From NCBI GenBank assembly GCA_963844255.1, contig CAWJNP010000003.1:1-64000 (forward strand): a stretch of 64,000 nucleotides of DNA, written 5' to 3'. The notes beneath the pieces are model-generated. The model did no database searches. It was not told the DNA's origin and saw nothing but the letters and a program-made list of their open reading frames with translations. The translations under genes and the position numbers were made by a program. Shown here in pieces: positions 1 through 9,206 of this stretch. Within the stretch, counting starts at the first letter, position 1. The number at the start of each line of letters is the position of its first letter. Source of the stretch: SZAS-79 sp963844255. Its GTDB lineage: Bacteria; Pseudomonadota; Gammaproteobacteria; Burkholderiales; SG8-39.

Positions 1-113
1 GTCATTCAGACCGGTCGCGTGGTTGCGGAAGGAACCGGAGAAACATTGCTAAAACGCCGACATCGTTCAGAGGGCGTTTCTGGGTTTGTAATTTTCAGAG
101 AAAGCCTTTGATC

Positions 114-229
114 ATGCAGAATGTTTACGGCTGGTCGGGAAAGATCCTTTACATCGATGTGACCACCGCGACCACGCGCGTGACATCGACCCTCGACCAT
201 ATCGCCTTTATCGGCGGACGGGGCATCAA
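114..229 (+). pseudogene. Aldehyde ferredoxin oxidoreductase, N-terminal fragment only
   Basis: The first 39 or so codons read like the start of the AFOR N-terminal domain of tungsten/molybdopterin aldehyde ferredoxin oxidoreductases: GWSGKILYIDVTT followed by FIGGRGIN, the family pattern GW(T/S)GKIL-x-(V/I)D-(L/V)TT ... (F/Y)IGGRG. I chose ATG 114; an in-frame TTG lies at 108. After the GRGIN motif the similarity stops and the frame continues only as antisense of the lldD-like gene on the other strand. No cofactor-binding domain remains, so no functional enzyme can be made. The family assignment is from motif recognition; the truncation is directly visible. Confidence 0.7.
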
Positions 230-236
230 TCTTCAG
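226..236. other. Chimeric junction between two truncated, oppositely oriented genes
   Basis: To the left the plus strand encodes an AFOR-type N-terminus that ends after GGRGIN. To the right the minus strand encodes an FMN-dependent hydroxyacid dehydrogenase whose similarity ends after QFDTSLK. Both lose homology within a few bases of position 230. No insertion-sequence end, target duplication or tRNA is visible at the join. With so many base-level errors in this window, an assembly or chimeric-read join is the simplest explanation; a real inversion or deletion is possible. Confidence 0.6.
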
Positions 237-933
237 CGAGGTGTCGAACTGGGTCGCGATCCAGGTGCCGAGCGCGGTGATATCGTCGGTGCCCTTGAGG
301 TGGCCGACCAGATTGCCGAAGGTGCGGCGCTTGCCGCGCAGCACGCCGGCGACCCATGCCGGCTTGGTGGCGAAATCGACCAGCTTCGACAGCGACCATT
401 CCGGCGGCACCGTCATGCCGTTCTTGATGTCGGCATGGCGCTGCCCGATCACCTGCAGATCGACGGTCAGCACCAGCGCGCTGCATTTCGCGGCGATGGC
501 GCGCTCGATCAGCGCCTTGATGAAGCCGCGGTCCTTCATGACGTAGAGCTGGAACCAGAACGGCTTGTCGACGCTGGCGGCGACGTCCTCGATCGAGCAG
601 ATCGACATCGTGCTCAGCGTGTAGGGAATGCCGGCGGCCTGCGCGGCGCGGCAGGCATGAATTTCGCCGTCGCCATGCTGCATGCCGGTCAGGCCGACCG
701 GCGCCAGGATCAGCGGCAGCGCGGCGGGCTCGCCGAGGATGGTCGTGGAGAGGTCGCGCTTCGACACATCGACCAGGATGCGCTGGCGGAACTTGATCGA
801 CTGCGAGGTCGTCGACATTGGCGCGCAGCGTGTCCTCGGAATAGGAGCCGCGATCGGCGTAATCGAAAAACGCCTTCGGCACTTTGCGCATGTGGACCTG
901 GCGCAGATCCTCGATGCAGGTGATGTGTTTCAT
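231..933 (-). pseudogene. FMN-dependent alpha-hydroxy-acid (L-lactate-type) dehydrogenase, 3'-truncated
   Basis: Starts at ATG 933 (MKHITCIEDLRQ). Roughly the first 230 residues of an about 380-residue enzyme that oxidises 2-hydroxyacids with FMN. Visible family features are the N-terminal FFDYADRGSYSEDT segment, LILAPVGLTGMQHGDGE, STMSICSIEDVA and WFQLYVMKDRG. One frameshift lies near 804, where an extra base sits between ANVDD and QSIKFRQR. The C-terminal half, with the catalytic His in the SNHxGRQ motif and the FMN-phosphate DGGxRRG motif, is missing because the reading ends at the junction near 230. A more complete paralogue lies at 19694-20913. Confidence 0.75.
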
Positions 934-1041
934 AGACGTTCCCGGCCCTTCTTGTATTTGTCGCTTTGAGTGTTCATCTAGCATGGTTGGGCGCTCGGCA
1001 AAATCGCCTCCGCACACAGCCGGCCACCGAGGAGGGCATCC

Positions 1042-1212
1042 ATGACCAAGCCACCGGTGACGCCAAAACGACGCCGAAGCGCGCCGAAAAGCGGCAGCTG
1101 GATCGAGGCCCTGGAGGAGGGGCTGGAGGAGACCTTTCCGGGTTCGGACCCGGTCAATGTCACCCAGCCGCCGCCCTCGAAGGCCGACCACCACGTCAAG
1201 CGGCGCGACTAG
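1042..1212 (+). CDS. Small conserved-looking protein, 56 aa, function unknown
   Basis: A short frame with a good ribosome site (GAGGAGGG a few bases before ATG 1042). The protein has a basic N-terminus (KRRRSAPKSG), an acidic helix-like centre (IEALEEGLEETFPGSDP) and the segment VNVTQPPPSK. I recall similar small proteins as common in Rhizobiales, but their function is unknown to me. It stands alone about 220 bases ahead of glmM. A longer minus-strand frame over the same bases (978-1199) looks like its shadow: it has no ribosome site and no domain. Confidence 0.65.
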   Translation: MTKPPVTPKRRRSAPKSGSWIEALEEGLEETFPGSDPVNVTQPPPSKADHHVKRRD

Positions 1213-1257
1213 CGGTTCCGCGCGACGGTTCCGCGTTGCGACAGATAGTTGCTGTGC

Positions 1258-1272
1258 TTAACAAAGTGTTAG
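1258..1272. promoter_or_regulatory. Weak CtrA-like box (TTAA-N7-TTAG)
   Basis: TTAACAAAGTGTTAG fits the alphaproteobacterial CtrA consensus TTAA-N7-TTAA with one mismatch. It lies about 160 bases ahead of glmM in an otherwise gene-free stretch. Such sites occur by chance, so this is only suggestive. Confidence 0.25.
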
Positions 1273-1431
1273 GCGTAATCGCCGGTGCCCGGCGCCGGTA
1301 ACGATTCATCATATTTTTTGAAGCCATTTTAGCGGCCGAAGGCATTATAACCCCCCTGCACGCCATGACAGGCGGGCGTTCGAGGCTTCTCGCCGGGTGG
1401 CTCGAGAAGCCTGGACGAAGCTGGGGGTAAC

Positions 1432-2780
<1,349 letters not shown>

Positions 2781-2843
2781 TCGCATCCCAGCCATTATCT
2801 ATTGGTGCTGGTCGACGCGGCGACGCCGTCGTAGGAGGAGCTA

Positions 2844-4134
2844 TTGCGCTCCGAATCCCGGATTTTGGTCTTGAACAAGCCCGTCATCGTCAGTGAGGAG
2901 GCGCTGGTCGCACCGGTGGTGGTGCCCGATCTCACGGCGTCCGCGGCCGCAAAGTCCGCTGCCGCGACCGGGCCGGCCTATGTCGTGCTGGCGGGCATCA
3001 GCTTTTCGCATTTCCTCAACGACACCATGCAGTCGCTGATCGCGTCGGTCTATCCGATCCTGAAGGAGAGCTACGCGCTCGACTTCGCGCAGATCGGCAT
3101 GATCACGCTGGCGTTCCAGTTCACCGCCTCGCTGCTGCAGCCGGTGGTCGGATATTTCACCGACAAGAAGGCGCAGCCGTTCTCGCTCGCCATCGGCATG
3201 GGATTTACGTTTTTCGGCTTGTTGTTGCTCAGCGCCGCACAGCAATATCCGGTGATCCTGGTCGCGGCGGCGCTGGTCGGACTGGGCTCTGCGGTGTTCC
3301 ATCCGGAGTCCGCGCCGGATCGCCCGGCTTGCTTCCGGCGGGCGCTACGGCTTCGCGCAATCGGTGTTTCAGCTCGGCGGCAGTTTCGGGACCTCGATGG
3401 GCCCGCTGCTCGCGGCATTGATCGTGGTGCCGTTCGGCCAGCCCAGCATCGCCTGGTTTTCATCGATCGCGTTTCTCGCCATCGTCATCCTGTGGCGGAT
3501 CGGAATCTGGTACAAGCCGCAGATCGCGGCGAGGAAGGCGGCGCCGCCGGCGCCCCATCCGGACGCGCCGAGTTCGACCCGGGTCAAGGTTGCGCTGGTA
3601 TTGCTGGTGGCGCTGCTGTTTTCCAAGCAGCTCTACGTCGCCAGCCTGTCGAGCTATTACATCTTCTATCTGATCGAAAGGTTCGCGGTCTCGACCCAGG
3701 CCGCGCAGCTCTATCTGTTCCTCTTCCTGGCGGCGAACGCGGCCGGGGCCTTCTTCGGCGGATCGCTCGGCGATCGCTTCGGCCGCAAATACGTCATCTG
3801 GTTCTCGATCCTCGGCGCGCTGCCGTTCACGCTGGCGCTGCCCTATGCCGGGCTGCTCGCCAGCGCGGTGCTGACGGTGTTCATCGGTTTCATCATTTCC
3901 TCGGCGACCTCGTCGATCATCGTCTTCGCGCAGGAACTGATGCCGCACCGGTTCGGCATGATCTCCGGGGTGTTCTTCGGATTTGCGTTCGGAATCGGCG
4001 GGCTCGGCGCCGCGGTGCTCGGCAAGGTCGCCGACCATACCGGCATCGCCTTCGTCTATCAGATCTGCGCGTTCCTGCCGGCGATCGGTCTGCTCGCGGT
4101 GTTCCTGCCGAAAATGCCGAGAGCAGCGCGCTGA
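2844..4134 (+). CDS. MFS efflux transporter, fosmidomycin-resistance (Fsr) type
   Basis: A 12-helix major facilitator protein of about 429 residues in the inner membrane. The segment SHFLNDTMQSLIASVYPILK and the following GYFTDKKAQP loop are typical of the Fsr branch, and GSLGDRFGRK is the mid-protein MFS loop motif. The start is TTG 2844, seven bases after a strong AGGAGGAG; the first 50 residues are a non-membrane tail. One inserted base near 3314, in the run encoding VFHPESARIARLAS, splits it. It lies 63 bases downstream of glmM and may be co-transcribed. Substrate unknown; Fsr relatives export fosmidomycin and other small molecules. Confidence 0.85.
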
Positions 4135-4460
4135 CGCGCGGGATCTCCCGGGCTTTATCAATAATTTGGTAACGATTGTGACGACGGCCGGCGCCCTTGC
4201 CGGCAGGAGGATTCTGCGCGCAAAAAAAATCTGAAGAAAAGATTCAGCTTCGCTCTTTCGGTTCCGGCGCGCGGCAAAATATTGAATTTTCGAATGATCT
4301 TGCCGCCGCACCGTTCACGCCCCGGCGGTCGCACGCAACAGTTTATCAACCTTAATTATTAGGGTTAAGTGCCGCTTAAGTATTTTGGAGCATCGTTCGT
4401 CCGTGAGTTTTTGATGTGAGGCCTCCGCTGTCTGCCTCACCGGACAAAAGGACGAAGCCA
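4135..4460. other. Intergenic region with no gene; upstream region of a beta-barrel gene
   Basis: This 326-base stretch is AT-richer than its surroundings, includes a run of A and several TTAA tetramers, and holds no credible frame. It carries the CtrA-like box listed separately and presumably the promoter of the outer-membrane protein gene starting at 4461. Confidence 0.6.
4365..4379. promoter_or_regulatory. CtrA-like box, exact TTAA-N7-TTAA
   Basis: TTAAGTGCCGCTTAA is an exact match to the full CtrA consensus TTAA-N7-TTAA, 82 bases upstream of the start codon at 4461. CtrA is the master cell-cycle regulator of Alphaproteobacteria. The same window contains a sciP gene, whose product modulates CtrA. 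A single match of eight fixed bases can be chance, so functional confidence is moderate. Confidence 0.45.
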
Positions 4461-5274
4461 ATGCGTAGCGTTAAGTTTCTCGTTGCCGCCGGAGCGGCAT
4501 CAATGTTGTCGTCGATGGCTTACGCCGCCGATATGGCCATCGCGCCGCCCCCGATGTACTCGCCGGCCCCGGTGGTCGAGGATTTCGGCGGCTGGTATCT
4601 GCGCGGCGACATCGGTTTCAGCAATCAGCGGGTCAAGCGCCTGAACAATGTGCTCGACGCGGCCGCCACCTCGTCGGTCCAGAACAACAGCTTCGACACT
4701 GCGGGCATCTTCGGCCTCGGCGTCGGCTACAAGGTCAACAACTGGTTCCGCGCCGACGTCACCGGCGAGTATCGCGGCAATTCGCAGTTCTTCGGAACGG
4801 ATCACCTTACTTACCCGGGTCCTGCGTTCGGCGTCGACACCTATCACGCCACCAAGAACGAGTGGGTCGTGCTTGCCAACGCTTATGTCGATCTCGGTAC
4901 CTGGTGGTGCATGACGCCGTTCATCGGCGCCGGCGTCGGCGGCGCGCGGGTTTCGATCAACAACTTCACCGACATCAATACGCCCACTGGCGGGCGTAGC
5001 CTTCGGCGACAACGTGTCGAAATGGAATCTGGCCTGGGCTGTGCACGCCGGTGTCGCCTACAAGGTCACGCCGAACTTCACGGTCGAACTCGCCTATCGC
5101 TATCTCGATATGGGCGATGGCCTGACCGGCGATCTGCGTACCTTCGACGGCGTCAACAACATCGTCAACCCGACGACCTTCAAGAACATCACCTCGCATG
5201 ACCTCAAGCTCGGCGTGCGCTGGGACCTCAGCAGCCCGCCGGTCTATGCGCCGCCGCTGATGCGCAAGGGCTGA
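4461..5274 (+). CDS. Outer-membrane beta-barrel protein (Omp25/31-like), copy 1
   Basis: About 270 residues. A signal peptide (MRSVKFLVAAGAASMLSSMAYA, cut before ADMA) is followed by a proline-rich stretch and a barrel of alternating strands beginning GGWYLRGDIGFSNQ. The last strand, ending LKLGVRWDLSS, runs almost to the C-terminus, as expected for BAM-inserted barrels. ATG 4461 follows GGACGAAG; a longer frame opens upstream at 4416 but would put a polar extension before the signal peptide. One inserted G near 4993 splits the gene. A CtrA-like box lies upstream and a strong terminator downstream, so it is probably a single-gene unit. Confidence 0.85.
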
Positions 5275-5310
5275 TCGCTTCCGATCGCCTGATGCTTCTT
5301 AATGCTGCTT

Positions 5311-5339
5311 AACGGCGCGGGATATTCCCGCGCCGTTTT
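5311..5339 (+). terminator. Rho-independent terminator after the first beta-barrel gene
   Basis: An 11-base perfect stem (AACGGCGCGGG / CCCGCGCCGTT) with an ATATT loop, followed by TTTTG. It begins 36 bases after the stop codon at 5274. Confidence 0.85.
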
Positions 5340-5489
5340 GCTTTGCCCGGATCGAGTCCGCGCCGCGCAGGCGCAACATTGATTTTCGATTTCGTGCGAG
5401 TTCGCGGCGATAACGCGCGCGCGACAACGATTGGTTAAGGTTAACGGGCGATGATCGGTGCCAAGTCAGAGTGTTGATGGAGCGTTGCA

Positions 5490-6245
5490 ATGCGTAGATT
5501 TTGGACGGCGGCGATATTGTTGGGGGCGACCTCCGGCGCGCAAGCGGCCGACCTGCCGTTTCTTCGTGGCTCCTTCACCGAAGGGTTGAGCACCATCAGA
5601 GTCTTCTGGCAGGGCTATTATGTCGGCGGCCAGGCAGATTGGGGATCGATCAATTCACGGGTGCCGGCCGCCATCAACAGCGACATGCAGTCGACCTTCC
5701 TTCCGCCGGTCGGCGTTGCCTACAATTGGCAGTCGCTGGGACGGGCGCACAGTCTCAATAACGGGTATGGGGCGTTCGCCGGGTACAACTCGCAATGGGA
5801 AGACGTCGTTGTCGGCATCGAGGCAAATTACATCCATGGCGGGTTCCGCGCCGCCTCCAATTCGACGGGCAACACCTATAATCCCGATCTGTCCATCGCT
5901 TCGACCACCTATTCGAATGCGGTCATCAAGATGTCGGACTTCGGCTCGGTGCGCCTGCGCGCCGGCTATATCATGGGAAGCTTCCTGCCTTATGCCTATC
6001 TGGGCGCCGGGCTAGGCAGTCAAACCGTTGAACGCAGCGTCTCGGCGTCCCCGGCGCCGCAGCTTCCGGCGTGGACCACTGATACCAAGACGAAACTCGT
6101 CTATGGGTACTCCGCCGGTCTTGGCGTCGATGTCATGCTGGTGGGCGGGCTGTTTACGCGCGTCGAATACGAATATCAGCGCGTCACATCGAATATCGAA
6201 TCCAACATCAATACCGTCCGGCTAGGCCTCGGCTACAAGTTCTGA
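5490..6245 (+). CDS. Outer-membrane beta-barrel protein (Omp25/31-like), copy 2
   Basis: Intact, 251 residues. The signal peptide is MRRFWTAAILLGATSGAQA, cut before ADLP. The mature part begins with FWQGYYVGGQADWGS, the (G)xYxGxxxG first strand of porin-family / Omp25-31 barrels, and ends in the strand NTVRLGLGYKF with a terminal Phe, a classic BAM recognition signal. Ribosome site GGAG precedes ATG 5490. Upstream DNA contains GGTTAAGGTTAACGG. It is independent of the first barrel gene, being separated by a terminator, and the two share only the general fold. Confidence 0.85.
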   Translation: MRRFWTAAILLGATSGAQAADLPFLRGSFTEGLSTIRVFWQGYYVGGQADWGSINSRVPAAINSDMQSTFLPPVGVAYNWQSLGRAHSLNNGYGAFAGYNSQWEDVVVGIEANYIHGGFRAASNSTGNTYNPDLSIASTTYSNAVIKMSDFGSVRLRAGYIMGSFLPYAYLGAGLGSQTVERSVSASPAPQLPAWTTDTKTKLVYGYSAGLGVDVMLVGGLFTRVEYEYQRVTSNIESNINTVRLGLGYKF

Positions 6246-6330
6246 AAGCGCGGGGCAGGTGTGCCCCGGCTTGACAGCCACTGATGTGGCTGGTCGGATG
6301 ACGGCTCCTGTCGGAGGAGTCGGCCAGGTG

Positions 6331-6921
6331 ATGAAAATCTACGGCGACACCAATTCGGGCAATTGCCTGAAGGTGAAATGGGTCTGTGATCATCTGGCGC
6401 TGCCTTATGACTGGGTCAGCGTCGATACGCTCAAGGGCGAGACGCGCACCACGGAATTTCTCAAGATCAACGGCGCGGGCCAGGTGCCGACCGTCGTGTT
6501 CGACGACGGCCGCGTGCTGGCGCAGTCCAACGCCATCATCCGCTATCTCGCCCGCGGCAGCGATCTCATTCCCGCTGACGACTTCGCCGCGGCGAAGATG
6601 GACGAGTGGCTGTTCTGGGAACAATACAGCCACGAGCCCTATGTCGCGGTGTGCCGTTTCGAGATGGTCTATCTTGGCAAGGTGGCCTCGGACCTCGACC
6701 CCGACAAGATCAAGCGCGGCTATTTCGCGCTGGCGCGGATGGAACAGCAGCTCGCCGCGACGCCATTCCTGATCGGCGACGCCCCCTCGCTGGCCGATGT
6801 CTCGCTGCTGGCCTATACGCGCGTGGCGCACGAAGGCGGCTTCCACCTCGACGGTTACGCCGCCGTGCGGCGCTGGATCGGCGCGGCCGAACGGTTTCTC
6901 GGGCTGCCGCCGGCGCATTGA
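6331..6921 (+). CDS. Glutathione S-transferase family protein
   Basis: About 196 residues, cytoplasmic. The N-terminal thioredoxin-like domain reads MKIYGDTNSGNCLKVKW, with the Ser/Asn region that activates glutathione. It continues with the cis-Pro GQVPTVVFDDG motif and LAQSNAIIRYLA, the E/Q-S glutathione-binding turn. The helical C-terminal domain ends with FLIGDAPSLADVSLLAYTRV, the family N-capping box. The start is ATG 6331 (or GTG 6328) after GGAGGAG. The following GNAT gene begins 12 bases after its stop, so the two probably form an operon. Substrate cannot be inferred. Confidence 0.9.
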   Translation: MKIYGDTNSGNCLKVKWVCDHLALPYDWVSVDTLKGETRTTEFLKINGAGQVPTVVFDDGRVLAQSNAIIRYLARGSDLIPADDFAAAKMDEWLFWEQYSHEPYVAVCRFEMVYLGKVASDLDPDKIKRGYFALARMEQQLAATPFLIGDAPSLADVSLLAYTRVAHEGGFHLDGYAAVRRWIGAAERFLGLPPAH

Positions 6922-6933
6922 GAGTTATCCGTC

Positions 6934-7404
6934 ATGGCTGCGACTCCCGAGGTCACCATCCGGCGCGCCCGCCGCGACGATGTCGGCGCCATCGTGGCGA
7001 TGCTGGCGGACGATCCGCTCGGCAGCGCCCGCGAACGGATCGAGGTCCCGCTGCCGCCGGGCTATTTCGAGGCGTTCGAGCGCCTCGACCGCGATCCCAA
7101 CATCCAGCTCGTGGTGGCGCAGGACGGCGAGGGCGCCGTGATCGGCTGCCTGCAGCTGTGTATCCTGCCGGGACTGAGCTCGCAGGGCGCCTGGCGCGGC
7201 CTGATCGAGGACGTCCGCGTCGCCGCCCATTGCCGCAGCCGCGGCATCGGCGAGCAGCTGGTGCAGTGGGCGATGGCCGAAGCCCGCGCCAGGGGTTGCA
7301 AGCTGGTCGAGCTGTTCACGCACAACAGCCGGGTCGACGCGCAGCGGTTTTACGCGCGGCTGGGATTTCAACCGAGCCATGTCGGCATGACGCTGCGATT
7401 TTGA
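6934..7404 (+). CDS. GNAT family N-acetyltransferase
   Basis: Intact, 156 residues. It opens TIRRARRDDVGAIVAMLADD, a usual GNAT beginning, has the beta-4 strand region GCLQLCILPGL, and carries the acetyl-CoA pyrophosphate loop VAAHCRSRGIGEQLV (R-x-x-G-x-G type) followed by the C-terminal RFYARLGFQPS motif. It probably acetylates an amine on a small molecule or peptide; the substrate is unknown. Only 12 bases separate it from the GST gene. Confidence 0.9.
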   Translation: MAATPEVTIRRARRDDVGAIVAMLADDPLGSARERIEVPLPPGYFEAFERLDRDPNIQLVVAQDGEGAVIGCLQLCILPGLSSQGAWRGLIEDVRVAAHCRSRGIGEQLVQWAMAEARARGCKLVELFTHNSRVDAQRFYARLGFQPSHVGMTLRF

Positions 7405-7578
7405 TGCGGCGATTTCGCGGGAGATCCGGATAACCCTTGCGCTCATTGCGAAACGGGTTTTGCCGTTCGATCCGGTTAACGCACGATAAACCAGCCAGCC
7501 CATCGTAATGTTTTTCCCGCAACGATCCGTGGCACGGTGTTGTATCCCGTCGGGCTTAGGACAGCTGGGGGAGCGCGC

Positions 7579-7785
7579 ATGAAGAATTATTCGATTATTC
7601 GGGTCGGCAACGAGTATGTCGTGAAGGCCGACGACAAGAGCATTCTGAAAACCACCAGCAAGCGCATGGCGGCCCGGTTCATCACCGAGGCGACGGCGTT
7701 GCTGGATTCGCAGCCGGCGCGGCCATCGTCGCCGGAGGACGGCGCCGAACGATCAATCAGCTGTGATCCTTCCAAAGTTCCTTGA
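7579..7785 (+). CDS. Small hypothetical protein, 68 aa
   Basis: Starts at ATG 7579, just after GGGGGAGCG. MKNYSIIRVGNEYVVKADDKSILKT looks like a small beta-sheet segment, followed by an amphipathic helix (SKRMAARFITEATALLD) and a disordered tail. An upstream in-frame start at 7537 would add 14 unlikely residues. No domain recognised. It lies just ahead of the serC leader but is unlikely to belong to the serine operon. Confidence 0.6.
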   Translation: MKNYSIIRVGNEYVVKADDKSILKTTSKRMAARFITEATALLDSQPARPSSPEDGAERSISCDPSKVP

Positions 7786-7823
7786 CGGTTTCGGGCGATT
7801 CCCCTAATCACCGCGGCGGGACA

Positions 7824-7861
7824 CCTCCCCCCAACGGGAGGCTAGCTATCTGGAAGGATAG
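7824..7861 (+). ncRNA. serC RNA motif, leader of the serC-serA operon
   Basis: Two small hairpins immediately before serC: CCTCCC (7824-7829) pairs with GGGAGG (7836-7841), and CTATC (7846-7850) pairs with GATAG (7857-7861). The second hairpin holds the GGAAGG ribosome site, three bases before ATG 7865. This layout matches the serC motif known from Alphaproteobacteria, found only ahead of serC-serA. Its ligand, if any, is not established. Sequestering the ribosome site suggests control of translation initiation. Confidence 0.8.
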
Positions 7862-7864
7862 ATC

Positions 7865-9039
7865 ATGACTGCTGCGAAGCCCGCATTGCGGCCGAACGTG
7901 CCGCATTTTTCTTCCGGCCCCTGCGCCAAGCGCCCCGGCTGGAACCCCCAAAACCTCAAGGACGCCGCCCTCGGCCGTTCGCATCGCGCGAAGATCGGCA
8001 AGGCCAAGCTCAAGCTCGCGATCGAACTGACGCGCGAAGTGCTTGAAGTGCCGGCCGATTACCGGATCGGCATCGTGCCGGCGTCCGATACCGGCGCGGT
8101 CGAAATGGCGCTGTGGTCGCTGCTCGGCGCGCGGCCCGTCGACCACGATCGCCTGGGAATCCTTCGGCGAAGGCTGGGTCAGCGACATCGTCAAGGAACT
8201 GAAGCTCAAGGACGTCACCAAGCTGCATGCCGGCTATGGCGAACTGCCCGATCTTTCCAAGGTCGATCCCGCGTCCGACGTCGTCTTCACCTGGAACGGC
8301 ACCACCTCCGGCGTGCGCGTGCCGAATGCCGACTGGATCACGGCCGACCGCGAAGGCCTCACCATCTGCGACGCCACCTCGGCGGCGTTCGCGCAGACGC
8401 TCGACTGGGCCAAGCTCGATGTCGTGACCTTCTCCTGGCAGAAGGCGCTGGGCGGCGAGGCCGCGCACGGCATGCTGGTGCTGTCGCCGCGCGCGGTGGC
8501 GCGGCTCGAGAGCTACACGCCGGCCTGGCCGCTGCCGAAGATCTTCCGCCTGACCAAGGGCGGCAAGCTCAACGAAGGCATCTTCGAGGGCGAGACCATC
8601 AACACGCCGTCGATGCTGTGCGTCGAGGATTATCTCGACGCGCTGAACTGGGCGAAGTCGGTCGGCGGCCTTGACGGCGCTGATGGCGCGCGCCGACGCC
8701 AACGCCAAGGTGCTCGCCGACTGGAGGCGAAGACGCCGTGGATCGACTTCCTCGCGAAGGACCCGGCGATCCGCTCGAACACCTCGGTGTGCCTGAAGGT
8801 GGTCGATCCTGCGATCACGGCGCTGACGCCGGACGCGCAGGCGGATTTCGCCAAGAAGCTGGTCGCGCCTGGTCGAGAAGGAAGGCGTCGGCTACGACTT
8901 CGCGCATTATCGCGATGCGCCGCCGGGCCTGCGGATCTGGTGCGGCGCCACGGTCGAAGCCAGCGACGTCGCGCTGCTGACGCAGTGGATCGACTGGGCG
9001 TTCGCCGAGATGAAGTCGTCGCTCGCCAAGGCCGCGTGA
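7865..9039 (+). CDS. serC: Phosphoserine aminotransferase
   Basis: PLP-dependent cytoplasmic enzyme making 3-phosphoserine from 3-phosphohydroxypyruvate and glutamate, the second step of serine synthesis. It opens RPNVPHFSSGPCAKRPGW and contains PASDTGAVEMALWSLLG, VFTWNGTTSGVRVP and the Schiff-base lysine segment VVTFSWQKALGGE, all typical of the alphaproteobacterial SerC branch. Insertions near 8143, 8670 and 8868 and a deleted G near 8724 disturb the frame. Net correction gives 390 residues, the length I expect in Bradyrhizobium. It is preceded by the serC motif and followed by serA. Confidence 0.93.
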
Positions 9040-9048
9040 GTATCTTCA

Positions 9049-9190
9049 CCCTCCCCTGAGGGGAGGGTCGACGCATCGTCAGGTGCGGCGGGGTGGGGTG
9101 ATCGCTCCCATAACCGGCGCACACTGGAATTCACATCGCAGTTTCACCTCACCCCGGCGCTTCGCGCCGACCTGCCCGTTCAGGGGAGGA
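9049..9190. repeat. Imperfect inverted repeat between serC and serA
   Basis: The left arm runs CCCTCCCCTGAGGGGAGGG ... GGGGTGGGGTGA and the right arm TCACCTCACCCC ... GTTCAGGGGAGG, so the two ends are near reverse complements about 50 bases apart. This is the style of short palindromic intergenic element scattered through Bradyrhizobium-type genomes. It occupies almost the whole serC-serA spacer and could fold in the operon mRNA. It contains no gene. Confidence 0.7.
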
Positions 9191-9206
9191 TGCAGGATCA
9201 CATCCC

